DNA of 64,000 nucleotides from Pseudonocardia sp. ICBG1293 (GCF_020131355.1 NZ_JAHLEL010000057.1:109065-173064); one strand, 5' to 3'. Positions 26,301-34,679 are shown, numbered from the stretch's first letter. The notes: generated by a model from the sequence alone, not told the origin. Made by a program: numbers and translations.

Positions 26301-26837
26301 TCAGAGGGCGCCGCCGGCCACGGGCGGTGCGGCCGGGTCGGCGGCCTCGCCGCGCACCATCTCGCGGGCGACGAAGTCCTCGATGTGGAACAGGTCGTCC
26401 CCGGCGCGACGGACGATGGTGAGCAGCGTCGTCATGGAGGCGACCTCCTCGACCTGCTCCTTGAGGAACCACTGCAGGAACTGCTCGCCGAGGTAGTCGC
26501 CCTCGTCGCGGGCGGTGCGGGCCAGCGTGGTGATCTGCTCGGTGACCTGCTTCTCCTGGGTCAGTGCCAGCTGGACGAGCTCCTCGACGGAGGAGAACGC
26601 GGTCTGCACCTCACCGACCGACGGGATGGTCGCGGTGAGGTCGTTGTCCATCTGGAACTGGATCATCATCATCGCGTGGTTGCGCTCCTCGAGCGCCTGC
26701 GCGTAGAAGTGCGCGGCCAGCTGCGGGAGGTCGGCGTCGTCGAGCCAGACGGCGATCGCGAGGTACTGCTGGCTCGCGGTGAACTCGCTGCGGACCTGGT
26801 CGCGCAGCAGGGCGTGGAACTTGGACTCGTCGGTCAT
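26301..26837 (-). CDS. Ferritin, BfrB-like
   Basis: Non-haem iron-storage protein, 178 residues. The four-helix core is clear: FTASQQYLAIAVWLDD, EERNHAMMMIQFQMD with the metal-binding E-x-x-H pair, and QFLQWFLKEQVEEVASM with further carboxylates for the ferroxidase centre. The acidic/Ala tail resembles mycobacterial BfrB. It should assemble as a 24-mer that oxidises and stores iron. TAACCT just before the ATG suggests a leaderless transcript, with an inverted repeat at the -35 as a possible operator. Confidence 0.9.
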   Translation of the reverse strand: MTDESKFHALLRDQVRSEFTASQQYLAIAVWLDDADLPQLAAHFYAQALEERNHAMMMIQFQMDNDLTATIPSVGEVQTAFSSVEELVQLALTQEKQVTEQITTLARTARDEGDYLGEQFLQWFLKEQVEEVASMTTLLTIVRRAGDDLFHIEDFVAREMVRGEAADPAAPPVAGGAL

Positions 26838-26865
26838 GACGACCAGGTTAGCGACGACCGGACTT

Positions 26866-26884
26866 TTCTGGAACTTCTCCAGAA
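26866..26884 (-). promoter_or_regulatory. Inverted repeat at the ferritin promoter
   Basis: TTCTGGA, a 5-bp spacer and TCCAGAA form a perfect dyad. On the minus strand the right half contains TTCCAG, which lies 17 bp before TAACCT, so a protein bound to the dyad would cover the -35. It is not an IdeR box. Confidence 0.5.
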
Positions 26885-26943
26885 TTGGTGTCCGTCTCAG
26901 TTGGCCAGGGTCACCTTTGCCCTGGTGAGGGCCGCTTCGCCGG

Positions 26944-27777
26944 TCAGAAGGGCAGGCTCGGGCCGAGCACGGCGTACCCGACGAACGCGACGACGTCGAT
27001 CAGCAGATGGGCTCCGACGAGCGGCCAGAGCCGGTTCGTCCGCTGCCAGTACCGGGCGAACACCAGGCCCATCACGAGGTTCCCGACGAACGCACCCACC
27101 CCCTGGTAGAGGTGGTAGCAGCCGCGCAGGACGGCCGCGGCGAACGCGGACCGGTTCTCCGACCACCCCAGCCGGCGGAGCCGGGTGAGCAGATAGCCGA
27201 TCATGACGACCTCCTCGGCCCAGGAGTTCGCCGCCGCGGACAGCACCAGCACCGGGATCCGCCACCACTGGTCGGTCAGCGTGCTGGGGGCGACGTCCGG
27301 GGTGATGCCCGCGAGGCGGCCGATCAGGTAGAGCCCCAGGCCGGGAACGCCGATCAGCGCGGCCAGACCTGCCGAGTGCGCCGCGTCGCGCCACGGACGG
27401 CTGCCGTCGAGCCCGACCCGGCGCAGCGCCACCCCCGCCCGCAGCAGCAGGTACGCGGCGAGCGCGCCCCACCCGGCCAGCTGCAGCGCCCGCACCAGCT
27501 GGAACGCGAGGTCGATCCAGGCGTCGGTGGAGGCCGGAGCGTTCAGGGTGACCTGCTGGTCGACCAGCGGCGCGGGGTTCAGCAGGGCCTCGAGCAGCGA
27601 GAGCGCGCTGCGCAGCGCGGACAGGCCCAGTGTCACGGTCAGGACGACCGCGATCTCCAGTCCGATCAGCCGTCGCTCGCGGGGGTCGGTGGCGACGCCC
27701 GGGAAGTCCGGGGACGCCGGGGCGAGCCAGTCCCGCAGCGTTCCGCGCGGTCGTACCGGGGCCGGGCCGCTCGTCAT
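26944..27777 (-). CDS. CPBP-family membrane protein
   Basis: 277 residues, about seven to eight helices. CAAX-protease/bacteriocin-processing family motifs are partly kept: WAEEVVMIGYL (motif 1, with the usual Arg of EExxxR replaced), CYHLYQG (motif 2, His kept) and HLLIDVV (motif 3). The glutamates and histidines needed for a metal site remain, so membrane proteolysis is possible, but the substrate is unknown. It is read towards the ferritin gene, whose start lies about 100 bp beyond its stop. Confidence 0.8.
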   Translation of the reverse strand: MTSGPAPVRPRGTLRDWLAPASPDFPGVATDPRERRLIGLEIAVVLTVTLGLSALRSALSLLEALLNPAPLVDQQVTLNAPASTDAWIDLAFQLVRALQLAGWGALAAYLLLRAGVALRRVGLDGSRPWRDAAHSAGLAALIGVPGLGLYLIGRLAGITPDVAPSTLTDQWWRIPVLVLSAAANSWAEEVVMIGYLLTRLRRLGWSENRSAFAAAVLRGCYHLYQGVGAFVGNLVMGLVFARYWQRTNRLWPLVGAHLLIDVVAFVGYAVLGPSLPF

Positions 27778-27851
27778 GGGCCGATCATCGCACCGGGTGC
27801 CGGACGGTTCCGCGGGCCGAGTCCCGTGCGGCAGGCAGGGTCGCGGGCAGG

Positions 27852-28202
27852 TGATCCAGACGGCGCGCGCTGATCCGCACGGCGCGCGCTGATCCGCATG
27901 GCGCGCGCTGATCCGCTGTCCGCGCGCGTCCGGACGCGCGCGGACAGCGGATCACCGCGCGGGAGAGGGATCACCGGGTGGACCGCGGACCACCGGGCGG
28001 GGGGTCGCCGGGCGGGCGATCGCCGCGGCGGTGACGGAGGACCGCCCCGGCGGGGGTGACGGGCGGCGGACCGCGGGCCCCGGTGTGTGCATCGGCCGGT
28101 GATCCTCATGGCGCGCGCAGATCCGCTGCCCGCGCGCGTCCGGACGCGTGCGGGCGACGGATCACCGCGCGGGCGGCGGATCACCGCGCGGGCGACGGAT
28201 CA
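27852..28202. repeat. Array of 19-bp repeats around two 46-bp dyads
   Basis: Three tandem copies like TGATCCGCACGGCGCGCGC start at 27852, 27871 and 27890. They run straight into a perfect 46-bp palindrome (27909-27954) that starts TGATCCGCTGTCCGCGCGCG. One inverted-type 19-mer (27955-27973, ending GGGATCA) follows. A second cluster has one left-type copy (28100-28118), an imperfect 46-bp dyad (28119-28164) and two inverted-type 19-mers ending GGATCA (28165-28183 and 28184-28202). Left-type units point into each dyad and right-type units away from it. No credible gene covers the 644-bp gap 27778-28421 that contains it. Confidence 0.85.
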
Positions 28203-28266
28203 CCGCGCGGGCGCGGAGCGCCGCGGGGGATGCGAGCCACGCGGCGGGATGCGGCCACGGGGCGGG

Positions 28267-28320
28267 CGGAGTGGGCGGCGCGGAGTGGGCGGCGCGGAGT
28301 GGCGGCGCGGAGTGTGGCGG
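28267..28320. repeat. 14-bp tandem repeat
   Basis: Two exact copies of CGGAGTGGGCGGCG followed by two 13-bp variants. It lies downstream of the 19-bp array and about 100 bp before the next gene. Probably slippage-prone. Confidence 0.7.
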
Positions 28321-28421
28321 GACGATCACGAGCCCGTCCGCGCCGCGGTGTCCCGGCCGGCGTGAGCGAGCGCTCGTCGGGGCCCGGCCGTGACCACGAC
28401 CGGGTGCGTACCCTGGTCGGC

Positions 28422-28925
28422 GTGATGCGGCTGCTGCTGTCCCCGAGGTGGATGGTCTGGCACGTCCTCACCCTCGGCGCGATGGTCACCTGCACCTGGC
28501 TGGCCGTCTGGCAGTGGGGACGCGCGGGATCCGCGATGGGCTCGGCCCTCAACGTCGGCTACGGCCTGCAGTGGCCGCTGTTCGCCGTCTTCTTCGGCGT
28601 CATGTGGTGGCGGTTCCTGAGCATGGAGATGGCCGACGTCCGTGCGGCGCGAGCCGGCACCGCACCGGCCGATGCCGCCGCACCGGTCGAGGCCCCGGCG
28701 GTCGCTCCGGTCGCCGTGCCGGGGACGCCGGCCGCCGAGCCCGTCGTGGTGCGGGGGACGTCGGCCGCCGAGCCCGCCGCCCCGGCCCCCGCGGCGGGGC
28801 CGTCGCCGTTCACGTCCCGCCCGGCGGGCGCCGCCCCACCCCGGAGCACCGACCCGCAGCTGCGGGCCTACAACGAGGAGCTGGCCCGCCTGGCGGCCCG
28901 GCACCGGGAGGAGTCCACCCCGTGA
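28422..28925 (+). CDS. Two-helix membrane protein, unknown
   Basis: 167 residues. Two membrane helices lie near the N-terminus (MVWHVLTLGAMVTCTWLAVW and LQWPLFAVFFGVMWWRFL), followed by a Pro/Ala-rich linker and a short charged C-terminal helix (LRAYNEELARLAARHREE). No catalytic motif is seen. TACCCT at 28409-28414, seven bases before the GTG, suggests a leaderless start; ATG at 28425 is the alternative. Its stop overlaps the DUF3817 start (GTGA), so they form an operon. This pair is common in actinomycetes but uncharacterised. Confidence 0.75.
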   Translation: MMRLLLSPRWMVWHVLTLGAMVTCTWLAVWQWGRAGSAMGSALNVGYGLQWPLFAVFFGVMWWRFLSMEMADVRAARAGTAPADAAAPVEAPAVAPVAVPGTPAAEPVVVRGTSAAEPAAPAPAAGPSPFTSRPAGAAPPRSTDPQLRAYNEELARLAARHREESTP

Positions 28926-29245
28926 CCGTCGCGACCGCCCTGAAGGCCTACCGCATCTCCGCCTGGGTCACCGGTGTCGGGCTGCTCCTGCTCACCTTCT
29001 ACGCGATGCCGGCGAAGTACCTGTTCGGCGACCCGCGCCCGGTCGCGCTGATCGGGATGGTGCACGGCTTCCTGTACATGATCTACATCGTGTGCACGTT
29101 GATCCTGGCCGAGCGCTGCCGCTGGAAGCCGGTGTTCGCCGTGGTCATCCTGGCCGCGGGCACCATCCCGGTCGCGTCGTTCGTCGCCGAGCGCAAGGTG
29201 ACCCGCAAGGTGCAGTCCGAGCACCTGGCCCCCGCCGGGCCCTGA
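28922..29245 (+). CDS. DUF3817 membrane protein
   Basis: 107 residues with three helices. The family pattern is visible in KAYRISAWVTGVGLLLLTFY, ALIGMVHGFLYMIYIVCTL and VFAVVILAAGTIPVASFVAE, the last followed by positive residues. It is an integral membrane protein of unknown function found across Actinobacteria. Start coupled to the preceding gene. A small hairpin at the stop (CTGAGC-GCG-GCTCAG, 29242-29256) is shared with the stop of the convergent DUF2470 gene seven bases away. Confidence 0.85.
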   Translation: MTVATALKAYRISAWVTGVGLLLLTFYAMPAKYLFGDPRPVALIGMVHGFLYMIYIVCTLILAERCRWKPVFAVVILAAGTIPVASFVAERKVTRKVQSEHLAPAGP

Positions 29246-29252
29246 GCGCGGC

Positions 29253-30053
29253 TCAGCGGTCCCCGGCCGCCGGGCAGCCCACCAGCTCGGCGAACCGGCG
29301 TTGCAGCGCCTCGGGGGTGTCGGCGGGCGAGGAGAACGCCAGCCGCACGTCCTGGGTACCGGTCGCGGTGGGCACCCGCACGCGGAGCCCGAAGCGGTCC
29401 ACACCCACCGGGCGGACCCGGCCGCCGGTGAACCCGAGCCCGTCGGGCAGGTGGCGGCGCAGCGCGCACAGCATCTCCGGGTGCGCCTGGTCGAGATGCT
29501 CCAGCCAGGCCTGCTCGACCCGGCAGAACGGGTCGGGCTCGGCGGCCGCCAGCTCGGTCGGCGAGACCGGTGCGCACCCCTCGGCGTCGGAGTAGACCGC
29601 CGACGACGGGTGCAGCCGGAGCAGGGTGGCGCCGCGGCCGGCGTCGAGGAGGTTGGGGTGCGGGGTCTTCTCGGCGACCCGCAGTGCCCGTTCCCGGCCG
29701 GTCGCCGGATCCGGTTCCTGCAGGGTCCCGACCAGCCACAGCAGCTCCCGGACCGGCTCGTCGAGCGGTACCGGTGTGCTGCCGGTCAGCTCGAGCATCA
29801 CCGGCAGTCCGCCGAGGGTGAGCCGGGCGCGCTCGCGCAGCACGTGGTCGTCGGGCAGCAGCAGGTCGGTCGTGCCGTCCGGCCAAGTGTGGTGCATCAG
29901 CGGCGCACACGGCTCCGGCTCGCCGGTGCCGACGAGCGCGGCGCGGCCACCACGGGTGACGAGGCTGCGGGCTCGCTCGGCGACGGCGGGCGTCGGGGGC
30001 GGCGCACTCGGGTCGTTCCCACTCTCACCTCCGATTAGGTAACCCTTACCCAA
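29253..30053 (-). CDS. DUF2470 protein, iron-regulated
   Basis: About 266 residues. The C-terminal DUF2470 region (AHPEMLCALRRHLPDGLGF, then DRFGLRVRVPTATGTQDVRLAF) resembles the tail of haem-degrading/HugZ-type proteins; the N-terminal half also looks like a split-barrel. An IdeR box overlaps the start, so it is expected to be repressed by iron. The start is uncertain: TTG at 30053 lies inside that box. A strong GGAGG (30026-30030) precedes a GTG that is out of frame with the domain, suggesting a one-base error or indel near the start. Confidence 0.7.
   Translation of the reverse strand: MGKGYLIGGESGNDPSAPPPTPAVAERARSLVTRGGRAALVGTGEPEPCAPLMHHTWPDGTTDLLLPDDHVLRERARLTLGGLPVMLELTGSTPVPLDEPVRELLWLVGTLQEPDPATGRERALRVAEKTPHPNLLDAGRGATLLRLHPSSAVYSDAEGCAPVSPTELAAAEPDPFCRVEQAWLEHLDQAHPEMLCALRRHLPDGLGFTGGRVRPVGVDRFGLRVRVPTATGTQDVRLAFSSPADTPEALQRRFAELVGCPAAGDR
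30035..30053 (-). promoter_or_regulatory. IdeR (iron) box
   Basis: On the minus strand TTGGGTAAGGGTTACCTAA matches the mycobacterial IdeR consensus TTAGGTTAGGCTAACCTAA at 15 of 19 positions, with both half-sites recognisable. It would repress the DUF2470 gene in iron-replete cells. Confidence 0.7.
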
Positions 30054-30147
30054 TCAGTACGGAGTGTGCCCTGTCCAGTGCGTCGTGACACAGGGGGGAC
30101 AACCCCCTCTGCGGGGCTCCGTGACCCGACCGTTAGCGTCTGTCGGC

Positions 30148-31059
30148 GTGATGACCGTGCCCTCGGGTTCCTCAGCCGACCCGTGGCCGATCCGTCCGCT
30201 GCTCGCCGCGCTGGTCGACGACACCAGCCTGCTGCAGCCGAGGACCGTCGCACCGGGCGTCGACGCCGTCGTGTCGCGCTACCTCGCCGCCCGCGACGGC
30301 CACTACGGAGGCCTCGTCGGACGGCTGGTCTGCCCCGCGTCCCAGCTGTCCGCCGTGGTGACCGAGCTCGCCCGGTCCGCACCGAGCAGGCCCGCGGACC
30401 TGGCCCTCGTCGTCGACACCGGGCTGGGAGCGGTGCCCAAGGCGCTGTCGACCGTGTTCTCCCGCTCCAGCCTGCTCACCCCGAGCACCGTCGAGTGCGT
30501 CGCCCCGCCGGACGTCGACGGCATCTGGCTGGAGCGCGTCTCGGAGTTCGTGCCGGACGAGGTGACCCCGGTCGTCGAGCCGCGCCGCCCGGTCGAGGGC
30601 GACGCCGACGGCACCGTCGCCTGGCTCGCCGCGGTCCGCAAGGTCGCCCAGCACGGCTGCACCCCCAAGATCCGACTCGGCGGTCCGCGCGCCTCCGACG
30701 TCCCCGAGATCGACGACCTCCACCGGTTCCTCCAGGCCGGGCTGGAGAGCGGCACCGGCGGCATCTCCGCGCAGGGGATCGACCGGATCGTGCGGGAGGA
30801 CCCGTCGGCGTCGCAGCCGCGCGGGCGGCACGGGCTGCTCAACCTGATGGCCGCCGTCGCGCGGATGACCGGGGTGAGCGCCTCGTCCGACCCGGCCGAG
30901 GACGCCCTGACCTGCACCGGCGGCGAGAAGCTGGCCCGGGAGCTCGACGAGCTGCCCGAGGCCGCCGTCGAACAGGTCCGGACCGTGCTGCCGCGCTGCG
31001 GGGTCGACCCGGACCCGGTGCCGATCGCGGACCTGGTCGCGCTCGGGTTGCTGGACTGA
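30148..31059 (+). CDS. Conserved actinobacterial protein upstream of pheA
   Basis: 303 residues, soluble, no signal peptide. I do not recognise a family. Notable segments are LALVVDTGLGAVPKALSTVF in the middle, KIRLGGPRASDVPEIDDLHRFL, and a C-terminal helical part (GRHGLLNLMAAVARMTG). The alternating strand/helix pattern suggests a TIM-barrel-like enzyme or binding protein, which is only an impression. TAGCGT at 30134-30139 lies eight bases before the GTG, suggesting a leaderless transcript; ATG at 30151 is the alternative. pheA follows after 14 bp, so cotranscription with phenylalanine synthesis is likely. Confidence 0.7.
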   Translation: MMTVPSGSSADPWPIRPLLAALVDDTSLLQPRTVAPGVDAVVSRYLAARDGHYGGLVGRLVCPASQLSAVVTELARSAPSRPADLALVVDTGLGAVPKALSTVFSRSSLLTPSTVECVAPPDVDGIWLERVSEFVPDEVTPVVEPRRPVEGDADGTVAWLAAVRKVAQHGCTPKIRLGGPRASDVPEIDDLHRFLQAGLESGTGGISAQGIDRIVREDPSASQPRGRHGLLNLMAAVARMTGVSASSDPAEDALTCTGGEKLARELDELPEAAVEQVRTVLPRCGVDPDPVPIADLVALGLLD

Positions 31060-31073
31060 TCAGGACGCATCGG

Positions 31074-32021
31074 ATGCGGATCGGATTCCTGGGGCCGCAC
31101 GCCACGTTCACCGAGCAGGCCCTGCTGACCCTGCCCGAGTCGCGCGGTGCCGAGCTGGTGCCGCTGCCGGGCGCGCCCGCGGTGCTGGCCGCGATCCGCG
31201 ACGGCTCGGTCGACGCGGGCTGCGTGCCGATCGAGAACACCGTCGAGGGCGCCGTCCCGCCGGTGCTCGACGGGCTCGTCGCCGACCCGCCGCTGGTGAT
31301 CGCCCGCGAGGCCCGGATCGCCGTGCGGTTCTGCCTGATGGGCCGGGCCGGCACCACCCGCGACGCGATCGGGTCGGTGGCGAGCCACGGCCACGGCATC
31401 GCCCAGACCCGCGGCTGGCTCGCCGAGCACCTGCCCGGTGCCGAGGTCCGGATCAGCTCCTCCACCGCCGAGGCCGCCGCCCAGGCGGCCCGCGGGGAGG
31501 TCGACGCCGCCGTCGCCGCGCCGCTGGCGGCCGGGCGGCACGGGCTGGAGGTGCTGGCCGACGACATCGCCGACAACACCGGCGCGGTCACCCGGTTCGT
31601 GCTGCTCACCCGCCCCGGACCGCCGCCGGCGCCGACCGGCTGGGACCGCACCACCCTCGCCGCGACGACGACGAACCGTCCCGGCACCCTGCTCGGCCTG
31701 CTCACCGAGCTGACCGTGCGCGGGATCGACCTCACCCGGATCGAGTCCCGCCCGGTGAAGGACCGGCATGCCGAGTACTGGTTCCACCTCGACTGTTCGG
31801 GACACGTCGCCGACCCGGCGATGGGGGAGGCCCTGGCCGCGCTGCACCGTCGCTGCGACCGGCTGATCTACCTGGGGTCGTTCCCGCGGTCCGATCCCGC
31901 ACCGGCCGTTCCGGCGGCCGGGGCGGGGAGCCCGGTGGCCGCGCTGGGCGCCGCCACCGCCGACGACTACGCCGCGTCCGAGCGCTGGCTCGCCGCGATC
32001 CGACGGGGAGCCGACACGTGA
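31074..32021 (+). CDS. pheA: Prephenate dehydratase
   Basis: Converts prephenate to phenylpyruvate in phenylalanine synthesis. 315 residues: the catalytic domain (IGFLGPHATFTEQAL, CVPIENTVEGAV, ending with the essential TRF motif in NTGAVTRFVLL) is followed by an ACT domain (RPGTLLGLLTEL and DLTRIESRPVK), the latter giving feedback control by phenylalanine. No chorismate mutase domain is fused, as is normal in actinobacteria. A ~40-residue Ala-rich tail is added. Its stop overlaps the GTG of the histidine phosphatase gene. Confidence 0.94.
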   Translation: MRIGFLGPHATFTEQALLTLPESRGAELVPLPGAPAVLAAIRDGSVDAGCVPIENTVEGAVPPVLDGLVADPPLVIAREARIAVRFCLMGRAGTTRDAIGSVASHGHGIAQTRGWLAEHLPGAEVRISSSTAEAAAQAARGEVDAAVAAPLAAGRHGLEVLADDIADNTGAVTRFVLLTRPGPPPAPTGWDRTTLAATTTNRPGTLLGLLTELTVRGIDLTRIESRPVKDRHAEYWFHLDCSGHVADPAMGEALAALHRRCDRLIYLGSFPRSDPAPAVPAAGAGSPVAALGAATADDYAASERWLAAIRRGADT

Positions 32022-32794
32022 GCCACCAGACCGACGACGAGCACGACGGTGCGGCCTCCTTCGCGGCCGTCGGCACCGGCACCCGCACCGCCCAGGTCCC
32101 GCCGGACGACGGTGCCCTGCGCCTGGTGCTCGTCCGGCACGGCCGCACCCCGTCCAACGTGCGGCACCGGCTCGACACCGCGCTGCCCGGCCCCTCGCTC
32201 GACGAGCTGGGACGCGCCCAGGCCGAGGAGGTCGCCGGGCTGCTCGCCGGGTGGCCGGTCCGCGGGCTGTACGCCTCGCGCGCGACCCGGGCCCGGGAGA
32301 CCGCGGCGCCGATCGGGCGCGCGCTGGGCCGCGAGGTCGAGCTGCTCGACGGGCTGCACGAGGTGTTCGTCGGTGACCTGGAGGGCCGCGAGGACGACGC
32401 CGCCCGCGAGGTGTTCGACGAGGCCTTCGAGTCCTGGTGGGACGGCGACGTCGACCGCGCGATGCCCGGCGGTGAGTCCGCCCGCGACGTGTGGGACCGG
32501 GCGCTGCCCGACCTGGCCCGGGTCACCGACGGGGTGGGGTCCGGCGCGGTCGTCGTCGTGAGCCACGGCGCGGCGATCCGGATCCTGTCGCTGGCGCTGC
32601 TCGGCGGGCACGACGGCTCCGGCCCCGGCCACGCCGAGGTCACCTACGGCCGGGAGCGCCCGGTCCCGAACACCGGCCGGGTCGTGCTGCGCCGCGACAC
32701 CGACGGCTGGGTCCCCGAGCTGTGGGACGCGATGCCCGGGGGCGGCGCGCCACCCACCGGTAGCGACCCGGGCGGCGCGCCTCCCCCCGGGTGA
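32018..32794 (+). CDS. Histidine phosphatase (phosphoglycerate-mutase-like)
   Basis: 258 residues. The catalytic motif LVRHGRTPSN supplies the phospho-histidine; the second histidine is in VVVSHGAAIR, with the catalytic Glu in LHEVFVGDLEG. A disordered ~30-residue leader and a Gly/Pro tail flank the domain. Such broad-specificity phosphatases follow pheA in many actinomycetes. The GTG start overlaps the pheA stop, so the two are coupled. The substrate is not predictable. Confidence 0.9.
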   Translation: MSHQTDDEHDGAASFAAVGTGTRTAQVPPDDGALRLVLVRHGRTPSNVRHRLDTALPGPSLDELGRAQAEEVAGLLAGWPVRGLYASRATRARETAAPIGRALGREVELLDGLHEVFVGDLEGREDDAAREVFDEAFESWWDGDVDRAMPGGESARDVWDRALPDLARVTDGVGSGAVVVVSHGAAIRILSLALLGGHDGSGPGHAEVTYGRERPVPNTGRVVLRRDTDGWVPELWDAMPGGGAPPTGSDPGGAPPPG

Positions 32795-32807
32795 CGGCCC
32801 CGGCGGC

Positions 32808-33158
32808 TCAGCCCCAGCCGAGCTCGTGCAGCGTCTGTTCGGCGATACCGAAGTGGTGCGCGATCTCGTGGACGACGGTGATCGCGACCTCGTCGACGAC
32901 CTGCTCCTCGTCGTCGCAGAAGTCCAGGACGGCGTCGCGGTAGACGGTGATCCGGTCCGGGAGCTCGCCGGCGTAGTCGGCGGTGCGCTCGGTCAGCGCG
33001 ACGCCCTCGTAGAGCCCGAGCAGGTCCGGCTCGTCGGGGTGGCGGTGCTCCACCAGCACCACGACGTTGTCCATCGCCGCGGCCAGCTCGGGCGGCACCA
33101 GGTCGAGCGCCTCGCCGACCAGCTCGTCGAACCGGTCGGCGGGCATCGCCACCGGCAC
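32808..33158 (-). CDS. Zincin-like metallopeptidase family protein
   Basis: 116 residues with the zinc motif HEIAHHFG near the C-terminus (HExxH plus a further His), typical of the small minimal-zincin (PF06262-type) family. It is probably a metallopeptidase or binding protein; no substrate is known. GTG at 33158 was chosen because it lies one base after the stop of the upstream septum-formation-type gene, implying coupling; an ATG four codons later is possible. It is convergent with the histidine phosphatase, 13 bp apart. Confidence 0.85.
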   Translation of the reverse strand: MPVAMPADRFDELVGEALDLVPPELAAAMDNVVVLVEHRHPDEPDLLGLYEGVALTERTADYAGELPDRITVYRDAVLDFCDDEEQVVDEVAITVVHEIAHHFGIAEQTLHELGWG

Positions 33159-33159
33159 G

Positions 33160-34440
33160 TCAGTTGCCCGACAGCCCGGGCAGCCCGGGTGGGATGTCGA
33201 GGTCGGGCTGCCCGGCCCCGTTGTCGGGTGCGGCGGGCTGCTCGGCGTCGGGCTGCTCGACCGGGGCCTGCGAGCCGGGGGCCGGGGTGGTCGCACCGTC
33301 GGCCGGGGCACCGTCCGGAGCGGCGGGCGCACCGGGCGCGGACGGCGCGGGCGCGGCGGGCTGCCCGGAGACGACCAGGTTCCCCTTCACCGAGCCGGTG
33401 ATCGAGGCGAAGCCGCTGTTGTCCGGCAGCAGCGTGCCGATGTTGCAGTTGACCTTGCGGCTCCCGGCCTTCCAGGACTCCTCGGACAGGTTGCCCCAGT
33501 ACACGGTGAGGCCCTTCTCCCCGATCACCCTGTCGTTGCCGGCGAACGTGTTCGCGGCGTCGGTGCAGGCGGGCTGCAGGAACTTGTCCTGGTCCTCGAC
33601 GGCCGGCCAGGCCTCCGGGAACTCGGTGCCCAGGTCGACGAGTCCGACGGCCTCGACGGCGTGCGGTCCGGCGCAGTCGGTCGGGTCGCCGACGGTCCGG
33701 CCGTCGATCGCCAGGCAGGTGCCCACAGGCTGGACCGCGGACTGGTCCTGCGCGGCGACCTTGCCGGTGATCGGGAACATCTCCCCGCTGCGCGAGGCCA
33801 TCTGCAACCCGCAGCGCATGCCCTTGTCCCCGCCGTCCCAGCGCTGCTGGGACGGCTTGAGCGCGCCCACCCGGAACCTGCCGTCCGGGTCGAACTTGCC
33901 GTCCAGGTACGTGGTGACGACCGGCGTGCAGCGGTCGGCGACGAGCTTCTGCCACGCCGCGTCGGCCGGGAACGCCTGCTGGTCGGTGAGGGCGACCCGC
34001 CCCGCCTGCTCGAACAGGTGCGGTCGCGCGCAGTCGACGGCGGCGGTGTCGGTGGCGTCGGACCGGGTCCACATCAGGCAGGTGCCCGGGGTGTCCGGGG
34101 GCGGGGGCAGCGGTGGGGGCTCCTCCACCCTCGGCGCCCCGGAGGACGCGAACGACCCCAGGACGGGCACCTGGGCGCCCAGCAGCGAGTCCACCGACGC
34201 GACGGTGAGCATGAGCAGGGCTCCGACGAGGATCCCGATCCCGACCCGGCGGGCTCCGCGCAGTCCGCCGCGCCCGTCGGTCGTCCCGTCGGCGGCCCCC
34301 GTCGGGCGTCGCCTGCGGGTCGGCGCCACCGGCACGGCCGACGGGCGGGACAGCACCGAGGTCGTGCCGTGCCCGCCGTGGACGGCGGTGCGGCCGGTCG
34401 CGTCGGGCCGGTCGGGGCCGGCGGGGGAGCGGGAGTCCAT
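33160..34440 (-). CDS. Septum-formation-type membrane protein
   Basis: About 426 residues: a basic disordered leader, one membrane helix (GIGILVGALLMLTVASV), then two extracellular repeats of the septum-formation (PF13845-like) domain. Each has a paired-cysteine pattern (GTCLMWTRS...VDCARPHLFE and GTCLAIDGR...TDCAGPHAVE), and each is followed by a helix containing C. A Pro/Ala/Gln-rich tail follows. The topology suits a cell-envelope or division role, though function is inferred from the domain name. ATG at 34440 is preferred; 34479 is possible. Confidence 0.8.
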   Translation of the reverse strand: MDSRSPAGPDRPDATGRTAVHGGHGTTSVLSRPSAVPVAPTRRRRPTGAADGTTDGRGGLRGARRVGIGILVGALLMLTVASVDSLLGAQVPVLGSFASSGAPRVEEPPPLPPPPDTPGTCLMWTRSDATDTAAVDCARPHLFEQAGRVALTDQQAFPADAAWQKLVADRCTPVVTTYLDGKFDPDGRFRVGALKPSQQRWDGGDKGMRCGLQMASRSGEMFPITGKVAAQDQSAVQPVGTCLAIDGRTVGDPTDCAGPHAVEAVGLVDLGTEFPEAWPAVEDQDKFLQPACTDAANTFAGNDRVIGEKGLTVYWGNLSEESWKAGSRKVNCNIGTLLPDNSGFASITGSVKGNLVVSGQPAAPAPSAPGAPAAPDGAPADGATTPAPGSQAPVEQPDAEQPAAPDNGAGQPDLDIPPGLPGLSGN

Positions 34441-34679
34441 GACGTCCCCATCATGCAGCCGGGGCCGGCCCGGCTTCATCCGGCCGGAGCCCCGGCGCGG
34501 CGGTCGGTCGGGCGGCTGCTGTGAACGTGCAGGTCCGCCCGGTGCGCCGGGGCCCGGCTACCACTCGTCCGGGGGCGCGGGCGAAACGCTGCCGAATCGT
34601 CATCCGCGAACGGCCGGTGGTCGTCGGCCGGTCCCGGTACGGTGCGCCGGGGGACCGGAGTGACGATGGGGGACCAGTG

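Noticed and set aside
26846..26853. IdeR box at the ferritin gene
   Set aside because: Only one half-site (AGGTTAGC) matches; the other half is unrelated.
27852..28202. CRISPR array
   Set aside because: Repeat units abut without unique spacers, form palindromes, and no cas gene is near.
28056..28424. Upstream extension of the membrane protein at 28422
   Set aside because: It would translate the repeat array into Arg-rich sequence; a -10 box and start codon lie right before the membrane helix.
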